DNA from: Hyaloperonospora brassicae
Taxonomy: Eukaryota; Oomycota; Peronosporomycetes; Peronosporales; Peronosporaceae
Length of the DNA: 64,000 bases
Assembly: GCA_947650285.1 (NCBI GenBank)
Contig: CANTFL010001484.1
Location: forward strand, 62,001 to 126,000
Direction: 5' to 3'
The translations under genes and the position numbers were made by a program. Below are positions 1 through 11,778 of this stretch, piece after piece. How positions within the stretch are numbered: position 1 is the stretch's first letter; the number at the start of each line of letters is the position of its first letter. The notes beneath the pieces are model-generated. The model did no database searches, was not told the origin of the DNA, and worked only from the letters and a program-made list of their open reading frames with translations.

Positions 1-17
1 TTTGGGTTGTACCCATT

Positions 18-778
18 TTAACCAAGTCTGGTTGACTTGAAGTTGTGCTCAGCATTCAGAGCGATGCCCGCCGCCTCTATAAAAGTAGAGGGATGGACCC
101 GAAAGACCTCGGTCCTGTTATCGCCATTGCGAAGACCTTCCATGAAGACGGACACAAAGCCTGTGTCAGGGATAGGGTCAGACTGTATAGAAATCATCAG
201 AGTTCTCAGCTCTTGGACATAGTTCGCTAGCTCATTCTTATACTGACGGGTGGACAAAAAGCGTGAGCACGCACGATAAGCCTGGTTAGGCGGCGAGAAA
301 AATTGCAAAAGATCTAACTTGAGCGAATCCCATGTGGGAAACCCTAAGTCGACAGATATACCACATGTCAGAGCCCACGCTCTAGCGCTTACATCGAGCT
401 TGAAGATAGCCAGCGAGACCCGCTGGTACTCCAGTGCGATAAGGTCAGAGATCATGGCCATCTCAATCTCACGGATCCAGAGGTCGAGACTTACCCCTTC
501 TTCCCGGAGTAATGGTAAACGTTCACTCGGAGGGGACAGGGCTTAACCTCTTCTGGTGGCATTGACACGTAGCGTGTTGGCATAGCCGACGCTACTTGGT
601 TTTGAACCTGCCCTAAAAGAGCCGTTTCATGCTGCATGAAGGTCCCGACTCGTGCATTGAGCACATCGTGAACTTCTTCAGCTAAAAATTCCACACATTC
701 TAGACCTACGGCCGCGGTCAGCATATTAAGCGCGACCTTTTGCGCCTCAGAGAGGGGTGCTGATTGCTCCATCCTCAC
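18..778 (-). pseudogene. Ty3/Gypsy gag remnant (frameshifted)
   Basis: Two minus-strand reading frames together give one retrotransposon Gag. The N-terminal part (778 to 491) begins MRMEQSAPLSEAQK. The second part (from about 490 down to 18) carries the capsid-like region with LDLWIREIEMAM, FLSTRQYKNELANYVQELRT and VFMEGLRNG, the usual oomycete Gypsy Gag signature. The two parts lie in different frames, with the shift at about 485-495 in a G-rich run (GGGAAGAAGGGG), so the gene is broken. It runs off the left window edge, so any nucleocapsid and pol lie outside. The family assignment rests on similarity in pattern to known oomycete Gypsy Gags; I ran no search. Confidence 0.8.
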
Positions 779-1214
779 AGAGGATCAGTCGTTACCGATG
801 CAGGCGTAGATAGACTACGAGTGCTACCAAGTGTAGCGGAGCTACACAGCTTCTTTAGTCAGAGGAAGACTTAACGCTCTACGAGTAACTTTGGTGTTAC
901 GAACCCGACTCAAAGAGTCAACAAGCTCAAAGAGCTTACGGTCCCTGTTCCAGGGGGATCAAACGATCAAAAGAATCACAACACAGAGTGCTCAAGATCA
1001 GCTACCCTTACAGGCGTTGCTAGCTATTACTATCATGACGCTTAGTAAGGCACGTGTATTTGTTTGATCAAAATGGGAACTGAATTTTATTCTATTCTTT
1101 TAGCCTAAAAGAACGCCTTAGAACAAAGTAATCAACCTACTCGCTAATGTACTGAATAAAACCTCTCAAAAGATCTCGTAATCCGTGATTGACAGGCATT
1201 AGTCTTCAACAATT
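779..1214. other. untranslated leader of the left gag remnant
   Basis: This is moderately AT-rich DNA between the gag start and the solo LTR. I see no convincing reading frame. By position it is the leader of the minus-strand Gypsy element, into which the LTR at 1220 was inserted later. Confidence 0.4.
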
Positions 1215-1219
1215 GATGC

Positions 1220-1608
1220 TGTAACGGGGCAGCCCGTTACATGGAATTGTCACTTTAAGGAAAGTGACAATAAAGAATATGAAGTTGAATATTCTTTGAA
1301 CAATATCACCAAAGTGGTGATATTGAAGGGTCGACCAAAGAGTCTGTTCATTGGTTGATATCTTGACGATATCAATCCACCAATCGCCGCAAGACGCGCG
1401 CAATGAGTAGTGACGAGACGTCACCATACACTTAGTTATATAAGTAAAATTAAGTTAAGTCAAACAGAGAGACAGTAGTTAAAAGACTATTATATTAATA
1501 TAACAGTTCTGCTTTTACCTTACCTACGCTTCCTCGCTTGCCACGTGTACGTCTGTCGGGGCACCGAAACCCTTGCATTAAGTTCACGCAAGGGTGTGCC
1601 CCGTTACA
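1220..1608. repeat. solo LTR (389 bp) with GATGC target-site duplication
   Basis: The segment starts TGTAACGGGGCAGCCCG and ends GGTGTGCCCCGTTACA, a TG...CA LTR with near-palindromic ends. It is flanked directly by the same 5-mer, GATGC, at 1215-1219 and 1609-1613. A 5-bp duplication immediately around one LTR, with no internal region, is the mark of a solo LTR left by LTR-LTR recombination. A second copy of the family lies inverted at 50021-50412. The two differ at scattered positions. Confidence 0.9.
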
Positions 1609-1613
1609 GATGC

Positions 1614-2298
1614 TGTGTTCTAATATCACTTGAAACGGTATCCCATCCCTTGTGTGCACCACACCTATTGTCGACTACCAGTCGACCTGAAACCCCGTTA
1701 CAGCATGCCTACGCCTCCGAGGTTAGCAGGCACAAAAAAAAACCGGCCCTTCTCGTTTCGCCGAGACAAGCGGGTGGATTGAATCTTGCTTCGTTTGACG
1801 TGGCCACCAAAACGCAGAGAACAAAGCATGCGCTAAATATTAAAAACTATCGTGTTTGACAGGTTTCAAGGTTCAAGTGCTATACCATGGAACGGCGTCA
1901 CCTGATTGGTTGATTACCGTGGGACGTGACATGTGGGACACGACGGGCCATCGACAAAATGGGACGTGTGGACAGAGGGGAATGTGAGAGGCGAAAGCTA
2001 TGTGACAGGATGTCACATGGGACAGGAAGAGACGAACACCATGTGTGACTTGACATGGTCAAGTTGCAGTTGCCGTTTCTGGTCTACATACCGTAGTGTT
2101 GGAGGCGGTAGTTCTTAACACTCAATATATTTTACTTTACTTCCTACTTCTACTGCGCAAGTGCGCCAACGTTCTAGCACTAAAATGGCTCATGCAGAAG
2201 CCGGACAAGTACTTTCTGGCCTTAAGAAGTTAAACTTTTCGTGCTGCCCGCTCAGTATCTGCATTAGTTACTGAGTTGCAACCGATTGGGAATACTTA
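1614..2298. other. non-coding repeat-derived DNA
   Basis: No gene is recognised. A minus-strand LTR-like terminus (read on the minus strand, TGTAACGGGGTTTCAGG) starts at 1702. It may be the outer end of the LTR of the left gag element, interrupted by the solo LTR. The stretch 1860-2060 is rich in GGGAC/TGTGGACA-like words without a clear period. Confidence 0.35.
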
Positions 2299-3842
2299 GT
2301 GTGCGTTGGTGAGGTGGCCTATGCGGGATTATATTGCGCGGGGCTTGGAAGATCTCCTCCCTTCTTCCCCGGATCAGCTTCTATCATTGCGTCCAGGTTG
2401 GCTGAGCACTATGCAAGCCTTTCGGATGGAGCCAGCAGCAAGTGTGAAGGACAGGAGTGGGTCTTGTCTTACCATAATAGTCTTCCTGATGCTCCGACTG
2501 ACCAGGAACTCCGGACTCGGGCACTTACTAGCTTCTGGAGTCGTTTTACTTGGAACGACAACCCTTGGGTTTTAGATACCCAAGGTAAGCCTCTGAATCA
2601 TACACATTTCGCCAGGGTCCCGCCGTGTCAGATTCGGGACCTCAACATTCTACGCACAGGGTCTCGGGAGTTTGCGTTTACGATCCCATCACTTTGAGAC
2701 GATTCCCCGCGATACTCGCATCCTAAACTGCGGAGATGGGCCACCATGATTTTAATCGCGTCACCGACGCTTGCGATTGGGGCGGGGTTGGATGGGGCAG
2801 GCCTGACCTTACGGCACTCGCCGCCTTTTCGGCGACCATATGGGTGGACTCGACTTAATGACACCTTGGTGATCGGTACATGCCAGGACCACGTTCTCCC
2901 GGTGGCACCCTTAATCACGTTGTCCCTGGGGGAGGACGGACTCCACCGGTTTTTGCACGGATGTATACCGGCCTTACTGTGTCATTCCGAGAGTGCGTGT
3001 ACGTACTGGCGACGTAAAACCTCACGGGGCTTGGGTTTTCATGCTCATCCGTCGCTTCATCGATTCTCTTGGAGTGTGTCGGAGACAATCGATAATGAAC
3101 AAATATGGACAGCGGTTCAACGGAGTGCATTCCATTATCAGAGGCGGCTGCTCCGTCCAGCACTACAGAGGTGGGTGACTCGCTTCGAAGGCCTGACGCA
3201 GATAGACCAATGGCTCGAGGCAGTAGCACATCAAAGTCCTACTCAAGTTTGGAATCGCGCGAACAGTCTCACAGAGTAGCAAGTGTGGACTTGTTATCGT
3301 ATTGCTACCAACCAGCCGAATCTATATCACGCCGGTCGAGCCGTCGACCATAGTTGCAGAAAGCTCGAGCTCTGCCATGGATGCAAAGAGACCGCGTCAC
3401 ATTTATTCTGGAACTGTCCCACAGCGCGAGCATGCTGAAGCCTACTCATTCGGCATTGGACTGGGACGGGGGCGGGAGATGTCGAGCTGACAGCCCGTTT
3501 TCGACACTGTGCCCATCGTCAGGCTCCATCGCTACCTCACCGTCTACGTGAGCTTCTAATCCATCGTTTTCAGGACGATCATCAGGCCGCGGAGGAAGAA
3601 TTTCGACGCATTTGGTTCGTCCTCTGCTCCATATGCCAAGTGCATCTCTGCGTAGAGCGCAATGCGGCGGTATTTCGTGGAAAGCTCTCATCCACGGTCG
3701 GGAGTGCGTCAGCTTTTTGGGAAAGCGGACTGCGGCAGCTGAAGGCGATCGCTCTACGCGAACATCGGTCGCGGTCACAGCAGTGAGCGGAGCGCGTCTC
3801 CTCGCCTGTATTGAAATACTGCGTCAAGACTCGCAAGGGCAC
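2299..3842 (+). pseudogene. decayed non-LTR (LINE) retrotransposon, 3' part
   Basis: Plus-strand fragments in shifting frames give one polyprotein tail typical of non-LTR elements. The piece at about 2746-3279 ends in a helical tract (QWLEAVAHQSPTQVWNRAN). Next come a zinc-binding motif near 3360-3430 (CHGCKETASHIFWNCP in one frame, C-x2-C-x7-H-x4-C) and a terminal piece near 3594-3800 containing RIWFVLCSICQVHLCVERN. This order (RT thumb, zf-RVT-type CCHC, conserved tail) matches the C-terminal end of oomycete LINEs. At least three frame changes and stops make it non-functional. The RT core is not visible. Confidence 0.65.
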
Positions 3843-4676
3843 CCGACTTCACGGGACATCAGTCACGACAAGCCGCCAACCCCAGCGCTTGTATCCTGAC
3901 TTAGGATTTTTCAGACATCTTGCTCGTGTTAACGTGTGAGTAGACGATCGTGAAACTCCTCCTCCAGTATCGATAGCTATATCGAAAGCATTTGCTTGGT
4001 CAGACGCCACAAAGGAATAAAGATAAAATACACACTACTATTGTTGCATGCTCAGCATCGCAAAACGCACGGAGCGCAGGCATGCAGCAGTCGTATACGG
4101 TCGCCTGTTTGACCAGCACATGCCGACACCTTTTTCGCATTGGTGATCACGACGCGGCCACAGCTTCGAGCTGCTGGACAGTGTGTGTGGTACCGCACGC
4201 TTTAGCAGCCTCAACGTTACAATTGTAAAATGTTGAGACTTTCAATGCTCTCACGCTGGTGATCTCATAATCGCTGCCTTGTATCCTGAGCTTCTCACTG
4301 ATCACTTAAGAGTCGTATATGTGGAGAAAAGATATCGTTTCACGCAAAAAGTCTCGCAGTGTGTAAGCTCATCTCTTTTAGTTAGATACATGCCATTGCT
4401 TTGACCCGCCGTATCGGATTGGAATATCAGCGTGTCGTGTTTGCACCACTGAATAAGTCTATGCAGCTCTGCACCGTAGAAGAGAAATAGGTATCCGCCT
4501 ATCGAAAGACTAGTCACACATGTAGTGAAGCCATCAACACTGTCATTGTCGTATTGTTGTGCGGTGCAGTGGGTTAGTCCCTCGAGTTGGCTATCCACGC
4601 AGACACGCGAGAAAAACACTTGGTTTCCAAAACACGAAGGTGCAGCACAGCTACGCACGTAAACGACGTCCGGCGT
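3843..4676. other. intergenic region downstream of WARS
   Basis: I see no gene here. An open minus-strand frame (4302-4658, 118 codons) has irregular composition and no family resemblance. It lies in the position of the WARS 3' UTR. Confidence 0.5.
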
Positions 4677-6350
4677 CTAAAAGTCTAAGGGCCGCACACT
4701 CATGAACTCAGCTACCAGATCATCGGTAATGGCGGCGCGGCGCTTCTGGAAGTCCAGCGTATACGCAGCCATCACGTCAATCAGCTTCTGTTTCACCTCG
4801 CCTGACATCATACGGCCTGCGCTATACTCGCGGCCGATACGCTCAAGCTCCTCGTCATCCTCCAGCATGAAGGATAAATATTGGTACGGAATATCTGCCT
4901 CCAAGTTGGCGCCGTACTTTTCGTGATCCGCCTTCGTCTCGCCGCCGCCGCTACAGAGATTAGAGAGACATAGCACGCGTCAGCACTCGCTGTTAGTCAT
5001 AGCACAGGAGGAGTATACGAGAGCGATGGCTTACCTGACGGCATACTTCTTGATCTTGCTGGCAATGTTGTCTGGTGAGTCCGATACGTAAATGGTGGTG
5101 CTTGCCTTGCTAGCGCTCATCTTCGTGGTGCTACCCTGCAAAGCAGGAAAGAACTTGGAGTGCACAGAGGCAGGCTTGAGGTAGCCGATGCGTGGGGCCA
5201 CATCACGCGTCATGCGGAAGTAAGGGTCCTGGTCAATGGCGTGTGGAATGAGGCAACGCAGCGCTTTGCGCCCGCCGAGCACCACAGGAAACGTTTCTGA
5301 AAAAGACGGTACGGCCTGGATGGCTGGAAATGCCGACTTACCAATGTTGTCGGATCCAGAGAAGCCAAAGATGCCGCGCACTTGATTATACGTGACACAC
5401 TTTTGCACCTTGAGAATCTGCGGGTACATCTCCTTGATATATTCCGTGTTGGCAAAAATAAACGTTTTCTTTACATCAAACCCGCACGCGATGATGTCCT
5501 TGGCGTTCTCCCAGGCCATTGTCTCGCTCTCCTCGAGCGTTTGATCCTTAAACAAAAACTTCTCATCGTTCGTGAGTTGGATCACAAGAGGCACGTCAAA
5601 CACCTTCTGAAGCCATGCTGTAAACGTGAACGGAATAAGGTGTCCCATGTGCAGGCTACCCGAGGATGGACCACGACCAGTGTACAAGAAGAACTTTTCG
5701 CCCTTTTCATAGGCCTCAAGAATCACGTCCAAGTCCCGATGTGAGAAAAAGTAGCCACGACGCAAGTAGCGATGGGCTTTGTGGCCCGTCAATCGCTCCA
5801 TTTTCTGCACCATGTCCGACGGAATCTTTGTACTGCCAAATTGCTCCACCAGCTTGTCATAATCCACGCCGTCCTCGGCTTCCACGTCCCAGGGCGTTAC
5901 CACCTGAGCGCTACCAGCTGCACCAGAGCTCAGCACGTGGTGCTGGAACTCCATCTGCCGCCGCAGCAGATCAGCATCCGACGGCACCGCTGCACTCTCA
6001 GCCGGCTTGGCACTCTCCGAAGGCTTGGCCTTTTTCGGCTTGTTGGTCTTGACAGAGCTTCCAGTCGCCTTCTTGGCCGCCTGACCGGCCAGTTTCCTCT
6101 CTTTTTTCATCTGACTCTTCGACTTGATCCCGCCGTCGACGGCCGAGGCAGCGGTCGTCTCGGCTTTTCTGGGCGTCGCTGGCGGCGCATAGTCGTTTCC
6201 TGTCAGCGTCTTGTACTGCTTCTTCAGCGACAACAGCTCTTGCACTTGGCCGGCAATCTTGTCAGCATTACGGACGCCTTTGGCCGCCTTGAGCTCGCGG
6301 ATAGCGTTGCCCGTGGCCACGATCTGGTCTGTTAATTCGGGCGCCTCCAT
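4677..6350 (-). CDS. WARS1: tryptophan--tRNA ligase, cytosolic type (2 exons)
   Basis: This enzyme charges tRNA-Trp with tryptophan for cytosolic translation. The model is exon 1 6350-5035 and exon 2 4950-4677, joined over an 84-bp intron (GTAAGC ... CTCTGTAG). The product is 529 aa. Residues 1-57 form a WHEP-like helical hairpin, as in animal tryptophanyl-tRNA synthetases. Residues 75-120 are a Lys/Ala/Ser-rich linker. The class I catalytic core carries the HIGH-equivalent [10 protein letters not shown] at 228-237 and the KMSKS-equivalent KMSAS at 410-414. [17 protein letters not shown] at about 373-389 is typical of eukaryotic/archaeal TrpRS and not of the bacterial form. The C-terminal exon continues in frame and ends in SVRPLDF. 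There is no obvious organelle targeting peptide. The first ATG is used. The gene is 237 bp downstream of the porphobilinogen synthase gene, on the same strand. Confidence 0.96.
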
Positions 6351-6587
6351 GCTGCCAGCTTTTCCAGGGTGCGCCTATGCGAGAGCCATAGATCGGATGG
6401 CGAGCACTGATTGGACAAAAAGCAAAGCTCGAGTCGCCACACGTCGCACACATGACGCAGGACGAGAAAAAGACGCTCACGTTGTCGTCTCTGACCGCTT
6501 CGTTTACACCGTATGTGGTAGCAGTAAACGTCAATTTACAGCATAGTGCCGGACGATCGATCCACGACACGCATAAGATATGCAGAA

Positions 6588-7571
6588 TCACCACTTCATG
6601 CAGTGCTCCAGAATGTACGGCGTAAAGTACGTGATAAGGACGCTAGCACCTGCACGCAGTAGCCCCACATGAGCTTCGCGCACGACGCTTTCAAGCGAGT
6701 CGGTCGAGTCGCCATAGTCCTTCACCATCTTGTACTCGCCCGAAACAAGGTAGCAGACCACAGGCACTGTCTTCTTGGCTGCAAAGCTAGCAACGATATC
6801 CGAGTAAAACAGCGACGGCTTGACGATCACGCTATCTGCACCTTGCTGGACGTCCCGCTCCAAGGCCAATGCCGCATGGCTTGTGCTGCCCACTGGGTGT
6901 TGGTACCGTTTACGGTCGCCCTGAAACGTCGACTCGACGGCGTCACGGAACGGCGCGTACATCACTGAAGCTTTCTTGGACGTGTACGCCATGATCGACA
7001 CGTGCTCAAAGCCGTGTTCGTTGTAGATCTGGCGAATAGCGCCAATACGATTGTCCATCATGTCCGAGGGACAGACGACGTGGGCGCCAGCCCTGGCGTA
7101 AGCCAGTGCAATGTTCGAGAGTCGCTCCAATGTCCGCGCGTTGTCCAGCACGTGCTCTCCGTCCACAACACGCAGGATCCCGCAGTGCCCGTGGTCCGTG
7201 TACTCGCACATGCACACGTCGCAGGCCACGAGCAGCTCCGGGAGCGCCTTGCGCAGAACTGCGGTGCACTTGATCACTGGTGTAGCCATGTCGTCGGCCA
7301 TTGAGCCGTGACTGTCCTTGGTATCCACGACGCCAAAGAGCATGACACTCGTCAGCCCTTTGGCCACGAGGACGCGCAAATGCGCGACTAGCGTCGGGAA
7401 CGTGCCTTCGACGCCTTGTCCCCATTGCAGCTCGGGCTCCAAGCCACGGATCGACTTGTCCTCGTGGCGCAGCGTCACGAAGAGAGGGTACATGAGCTGC
7501 GACGGGTGGAGGTGCGGCTCGCTCCATGCGCGCTGCGTCGGGTGGTGCAGACTCGAATGGAGAGAGTCCAT
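6588..7571 (-). CDS. ALAD: delta-aminolevulinic acid dehydratase (porphobilinogen synthase)
   Basis: This enzyme condenses two 5-aminolevulinate molecules to porphobilinogen in haem synthesis. It is a single exon of 327 aa, about the length of human and yeast ALAD. The zinc-site cysteines are at 120, 122 and 130 (DVCMCEYTDHGHCG), so it is the animal/fungal Zn-dependent class, not the Mg-type Asp-rich plastid class. Schiff-base lysines are at about 199 (AYTSKKAS) and 251 (VIVKPSLFY). The conserved tail is ITYFTPYIL. The residue after the first active-site lysine is Lys where most relatives have Phe. There is no transit peptide, which fits a cytosolic enzyme. The start is the only suitable ATG. 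Confidence 0.96.
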   Translation of the reverse strand: MDSLHSSLHHPTQRAWSEPHLHPSQLMYPLFVTLRHEDKSIRGLEPELQWGQGVEGTFPTLVAHLRVLVAKGLTSVMLFGVVDTKDSHGSMADDMATPVIKCTAVLRKALPELLVACDVCMCEYTDHGHCGILRVVDGEHVLDNARTLERLSNIALAYARAGAHVVCPSDMMDNRIGAIRQIYNEHGFEHVSIMAYTSKKASVMYAPFRDAVESTFQGDRKRYQHPVGSTSHAALALERDVQQGADSVIVKPSLFYSDIVASFAAKKTVPVVCYLVSGEYKMVKDYGDSTDSLESVVREAHVGLLRAGASVLITYFTPYILEHCMKW

Positions 7572-9775
7572 GGCAGGAACGGGGGGGGGTCGGAAGGGCG
7601 GACAGACAGCCAGCCAGCCAGACAGCCAGTCGACGGGCGACGAATTGTTTCGAAGCGAAATGTTGTGGATACGCTCAGCGCACTCGATGAGATTTTCTCA
7701 TTGTGTAGTCAGCTGTTCCAGACGGTCTCACACGTACCGAGTTGGTATACGCGTGTATACTCACTTGGCTCGCGACGTATATCAGCGATGCGGGTGTTAC
7801 GCGCTCTATGCCGTCAGTGATTTTGCGTACTTGCAGTATTGTGAGCGGTAACGTGATTAGAGGAGTGCGGCATCACACACTGTCGAAGCGCACGGTATCC
7901 GATTCGCTGCTTTTGTAAAAGCAACGTAATCGATGTAATGCGTATGACTATCTTTACGAGTCGCGATCAGTCATACTACGCAACGCTTTTGTACCTTTCG
8001 CTATCCTGCGTTTGCTCCATGACTCAGCAGCTTCGTCCAGCCCGAGAACTTCGAATGAAAAGGTTGTTCGCTCGGTGTACTTCCCAATGCTGCGCTCTTG
8101 TTTATCTTGATGTTGAGAACGTCGAGCATCAATTGCTTTGTTACCGCCGTATCGTTTAACATTGTAGGATGTGGTATCGGATCGATGCTATTGTCGAAGC
8201 ACGCTTGACACATTCCTCCTACGAGATAATGATTGGACCCGCTTCCCAAGCTGATGAGTGGCTGAGTAGCGAGTAACACTTACCAGACCATGCTCTGTCA
8301 TAAACAGGAATACCGTACGCGATTATTGTAAACGTCACTGTTCTCATTGGTTTCGCTTTCGGCGAAGCGCCCTAATATCGATGTTTCCAGAAAAAACGTA
8401 GCTGTGAACGGCGTCGTCAGAGCGGGTCACCGCGTAGTCGAACACATAAACACCATCTTGTCATGAAATGGTATCAAATCCAGCATCTCTCAGGCTGCTG
8501 TAGCTGCCTCCTATGTACCAGATTCTCCACTTTTAACAGGTTCATTGGGACAACCTCACTTGCAAGGCTGTTGCAGTAGCTAGCGTATCTCGCTGTTTTT
8601 TTTGACATATGTAGTATGCACGAGCTAGATCTCCGCGACTGGCAGTGAAGTGAGTTCACGAACCGTATAATAGACCCCTCGAGGTCGATGCAGCAATTTG
8701 CTCTAATTTTTTTTAACCTTCCCTACGGCTCATATAAGTCACATATGCGTTATATCTGCCGTCTGTTGCGGACAATTAAGCACCTTAAAATGGATCCTGT
8801 TACTGACAAGAGTATACGATGCAGTCTGTAGCAAAGCGACCATATTTTATACTATCAAGCGGCTCGCTTATAGATGCACAAATGTTAATTCTCTTTGCAT
8901 TGTGTAGCTATTGTGTAACTCCGCCATGTGCGTATCGACTTCGAGAATAGCTCTCGCTCTTTTGAGCTGGTAGTAACTAGCATGTGAAGATCGACGTACG
9001 ATTCCATACGTAACAAGTGGAAATCGTCTAAGATGGTCGGGACATTACAATATACCCCATGCAGCGCTGATAATCGTGTGGCCATCCATCGTCGCTTACG
9101 TCGCGTTGTAATGCGCTTTTTGCGGCCCTTCGACCATAGTGCCTCATTAGTGCTTTCGTGTTCGAACTTTATTACCTCGGCGTTCGTACTTAGGTGGCGC
9201 TTTCTTGTCATATTTGGTGCTACATAATCTTACTGTCCAAGGTCGTTGTGCGATCGATATTCACCTTGTTTTGATAAGTATGTTTATTTCTAATTCGATA
9301 TATTTTCTTACGACATTTCTTACCTTCGCTCCAATGAGATAATCATCTGCCTCTCGTTTCAATATCACACAACTAGAATGTTACTGTGACATAGTGAGCC
9401 TGTTACATGACCCTAGCATTGGCAAGGGCCAGTGCATATATTACTCGAGAGGTTCGTATACTTAAATATTACTTAAAGATGATACATAGTGACTTTTGCT
9501 AATTAATTGGTATGGGCCATGATATTAGGAACGAAGCCTTTTATCAACGATAAACGTGCGCAGTGGATAGGCTAACAGATCTTTAAAATTGTGTTTGTAT
9601 TGCATTAAGTTTAAGCATTGTATCAAAATTTTAACCGGAAGAATCTCACCTTAATTAAAAGAAGGCCCGCTTTATGTTAGATTTACGTCTTCACGTAAGT
9701 TGGGTCGTTTCGGCTGAGAATTTGATCGAATAATGGTGTAAAGAATGTGCTGAAGAAGGGCTACCCTGGTACCGG
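7572..9775. other. intergenic region, gene-poor
   Basis: It begins with a short CAGC/CAGA microsatellite (about 7600-7630) just upstream of ALAD, where its promoter should lie. The rest holds only short open frames (such as 8001-8279 and 8885-9211 on the minus strand) with no recognisable motif. AT content rises after about 8700. I see no gene. Confidence 0.5.
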
Positions 9776-9985
9776 GCTTAGATAAGAAGACTGGATGGGT
9801 GGATTACGACAATCGGATCCGAGCCGAGAGAGGGATCTGATCGGAGAGGGAGATCTGATCGGAGAGTGGATCCGATCAAGAGGGATCCGGTCTAAGAGAA
9901 ACTTTGATCCAAGGGGGGTCCGATCCAATAGGGTTCCGATATAAGAAGAGATCCGATCTGAAAGAAGATCCGATCCGGGACAGGG
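9776..9985. repeat. GATC-rich degenerate tandem array
   Basis: About ten imperfect units of 17-25 bp follow each other, built on GATCCGATC/GATCTGATC with purine-rich connectors (GAGAGGGATC, AGAAGAGATC). Unit borders drift, so this is an old array. By position it precedes a Gypsy gag remnant on the same strand and may be part of its LTR or leader. Confidence 0.7.
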
Positions 9986-11778
9986 GTGGATGATAGATCA
10001 AGGAGCCTACGATGTACCAGAGGCAGAGTAATTTTTTGGACGAGACTTAACGTGAGCATTTTGTATAGATAAGCTAGGTCGTATGTTTAGTAATGTGGTT
10101 GGCTACATTCAAATAAAGTTCAATTTGATCTAAAAGACACGCGTCATCTCTTTCGAGATGGGTATTTGGCCTCTCAACGAAACAAAGATGACTGCGATAG
10201 GGCTCAGCAATAAAGCTAGGGTGACCAATATTGCGGCCGTCTAAAGTGATCTGAAGGTCAAGCAGATCAAGATCTACGTATTGGACAAGGCGATCTCGTT
10301 GATATCCAGGTAGCTCATATCGAGTGCTTACACGTAGCCTGTGGTCCCGTAAAGTTTTCCACACGATCTCCTCGTCCCAAACACGGTCAGGTCAAGCATC
10401 GACAAGAGTCCACTGAGAAGAGTGCATCCCGCCCTTCCGACGGGTACACAATGTGGGGAAGGCCAATTTTACGGAAGCGGAGTTATTCCTCCGATAGTCG
10501 GTTGTCTCGTTGACCATAAACAGTCGGGATTAAAATAGCAATTGCGTTAACCCCGCTCCACTACAACGGTGCGCGTGCCTAAATCTTTTGGTGACTCGAA
10601 ATTATCACCATAAGTAACTGAGTGAAGATGTGAAGATAAAGACGGAACCTGGAATAAAAGCGTCAGAGGATGAGGGATCGTCACAGACGCGCGAAGTTAT
10701 AGGATATCCGGGATATTAAGATTGTGGGAGGGGCTTCGATGACGAGAAAGTTAAAGAGGAAGATCTACTTAACGATCTGGAAGATAAACCTCGATTCCTC
10801 CTAAGGTCCCTCGGGTACCACCGCGGATCATGCTGCAAAAAATTATTTGCTGGACGAAAGTTCTTTGGCGAAAGCTAGACACCGCAAACCCTTCAAGCAA
10901 CTTTGAAGAAGAATATTGTGAAGACTGGGCAAATGAAGAGAGAAGAGGATAGATTGTATATACACGATCGTTAAGCTAGCTCAGCTTTACAGGAACCCAA
11001 GCGTTAGATCGGACACACACGATCGCAAGGCGGAATATGATCCACAGGATGCAAGGGTAGATTGGATACACACGATCGCAATATTGGATCACATCCAGAG
11101 GATGCTAGGGCATATTGGATTATCACGATCGAAACGATGAATCAGATCCACATGACTGCAAGGTTAAATTACATTTATAGGATTGCGCTATGACAACATT
11201 CGAGCGGCATATCAAGTTAGTGGAAGAAAAAATATAAGATGACGGGCTAAATAAAAGACTGACAGGTCAAACTTCTGGAGAATGAATTATGCTAAAAGGA
11301 TTAAATGAAATTGATGTTTAGTTATCCAGTGCTGTGTATCTTAGAAGAACCAGCCGATCGATCCGCTACAAATGGCGATATCAACCTAATTTTTACCCTC
11401 AAACCAGTTGGTTGCTGTCCGCAGTCTTGTGCAGATGCTACAAGACGTGGAATTTACAGCTGGATCTTTCGATGCGCAGACGCTATTGGTATGCGATGTT
11501 GGCCACGTAATCGATGCGGACAGATTGTTGCGGGGAAAATTGAACGAGTTGATCAGCAGTGACGATTCAGCATATGGGGAGATCAAGCCGACCATTGATG
11601 TAAATTCGATTACAGGATATCGATTCAAGCGATCACGCCGATCGCAGACATACCGATAACTTATCACATTGAATTGTTGCACTATGCGTCAGTAAACTCA
11701 GTCGTAAAATTAGACGATTCGTTAAAAATTGAACGGACATAATTGGGACCGTCCGGCACTGCATTGGTTCGAGACAGG
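9986..11778. other. retrotransposon leader-like DNA with spaced CGATCG repeats
   Basis: No gene is recognised. Between about 10960 and 11160 a degenerate unit of roughly 60 bp recurs: GGATACACACGATCG followed by a GATCCA(C/G)A(G/T)GATGCAAGG-like block, about four times. Similar ACACACGATC words recur near 42450 in opposite context. This fits non-coding parts of the chromodomain-type Gypsy lineage. Confidence 0.45.

Noticed and set aside
4302..4658. 118-codon minus-strand open frame downstream of WARS
   Set aside because: Odd composition, no motif, and in the place of the WARS 3' UTR; treated as chance.
5772..6335. 187-codon plus-strand frame opposite WARS
   Set aside because: Complement shadow of the tRNA synthetase N-terminal region.
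10960..11160. CRISPR-like array because of repeated CGATCG words
   Set aside because: Units are degenerate, spacing irregular, no cas genes, and the window is eukaryotic.
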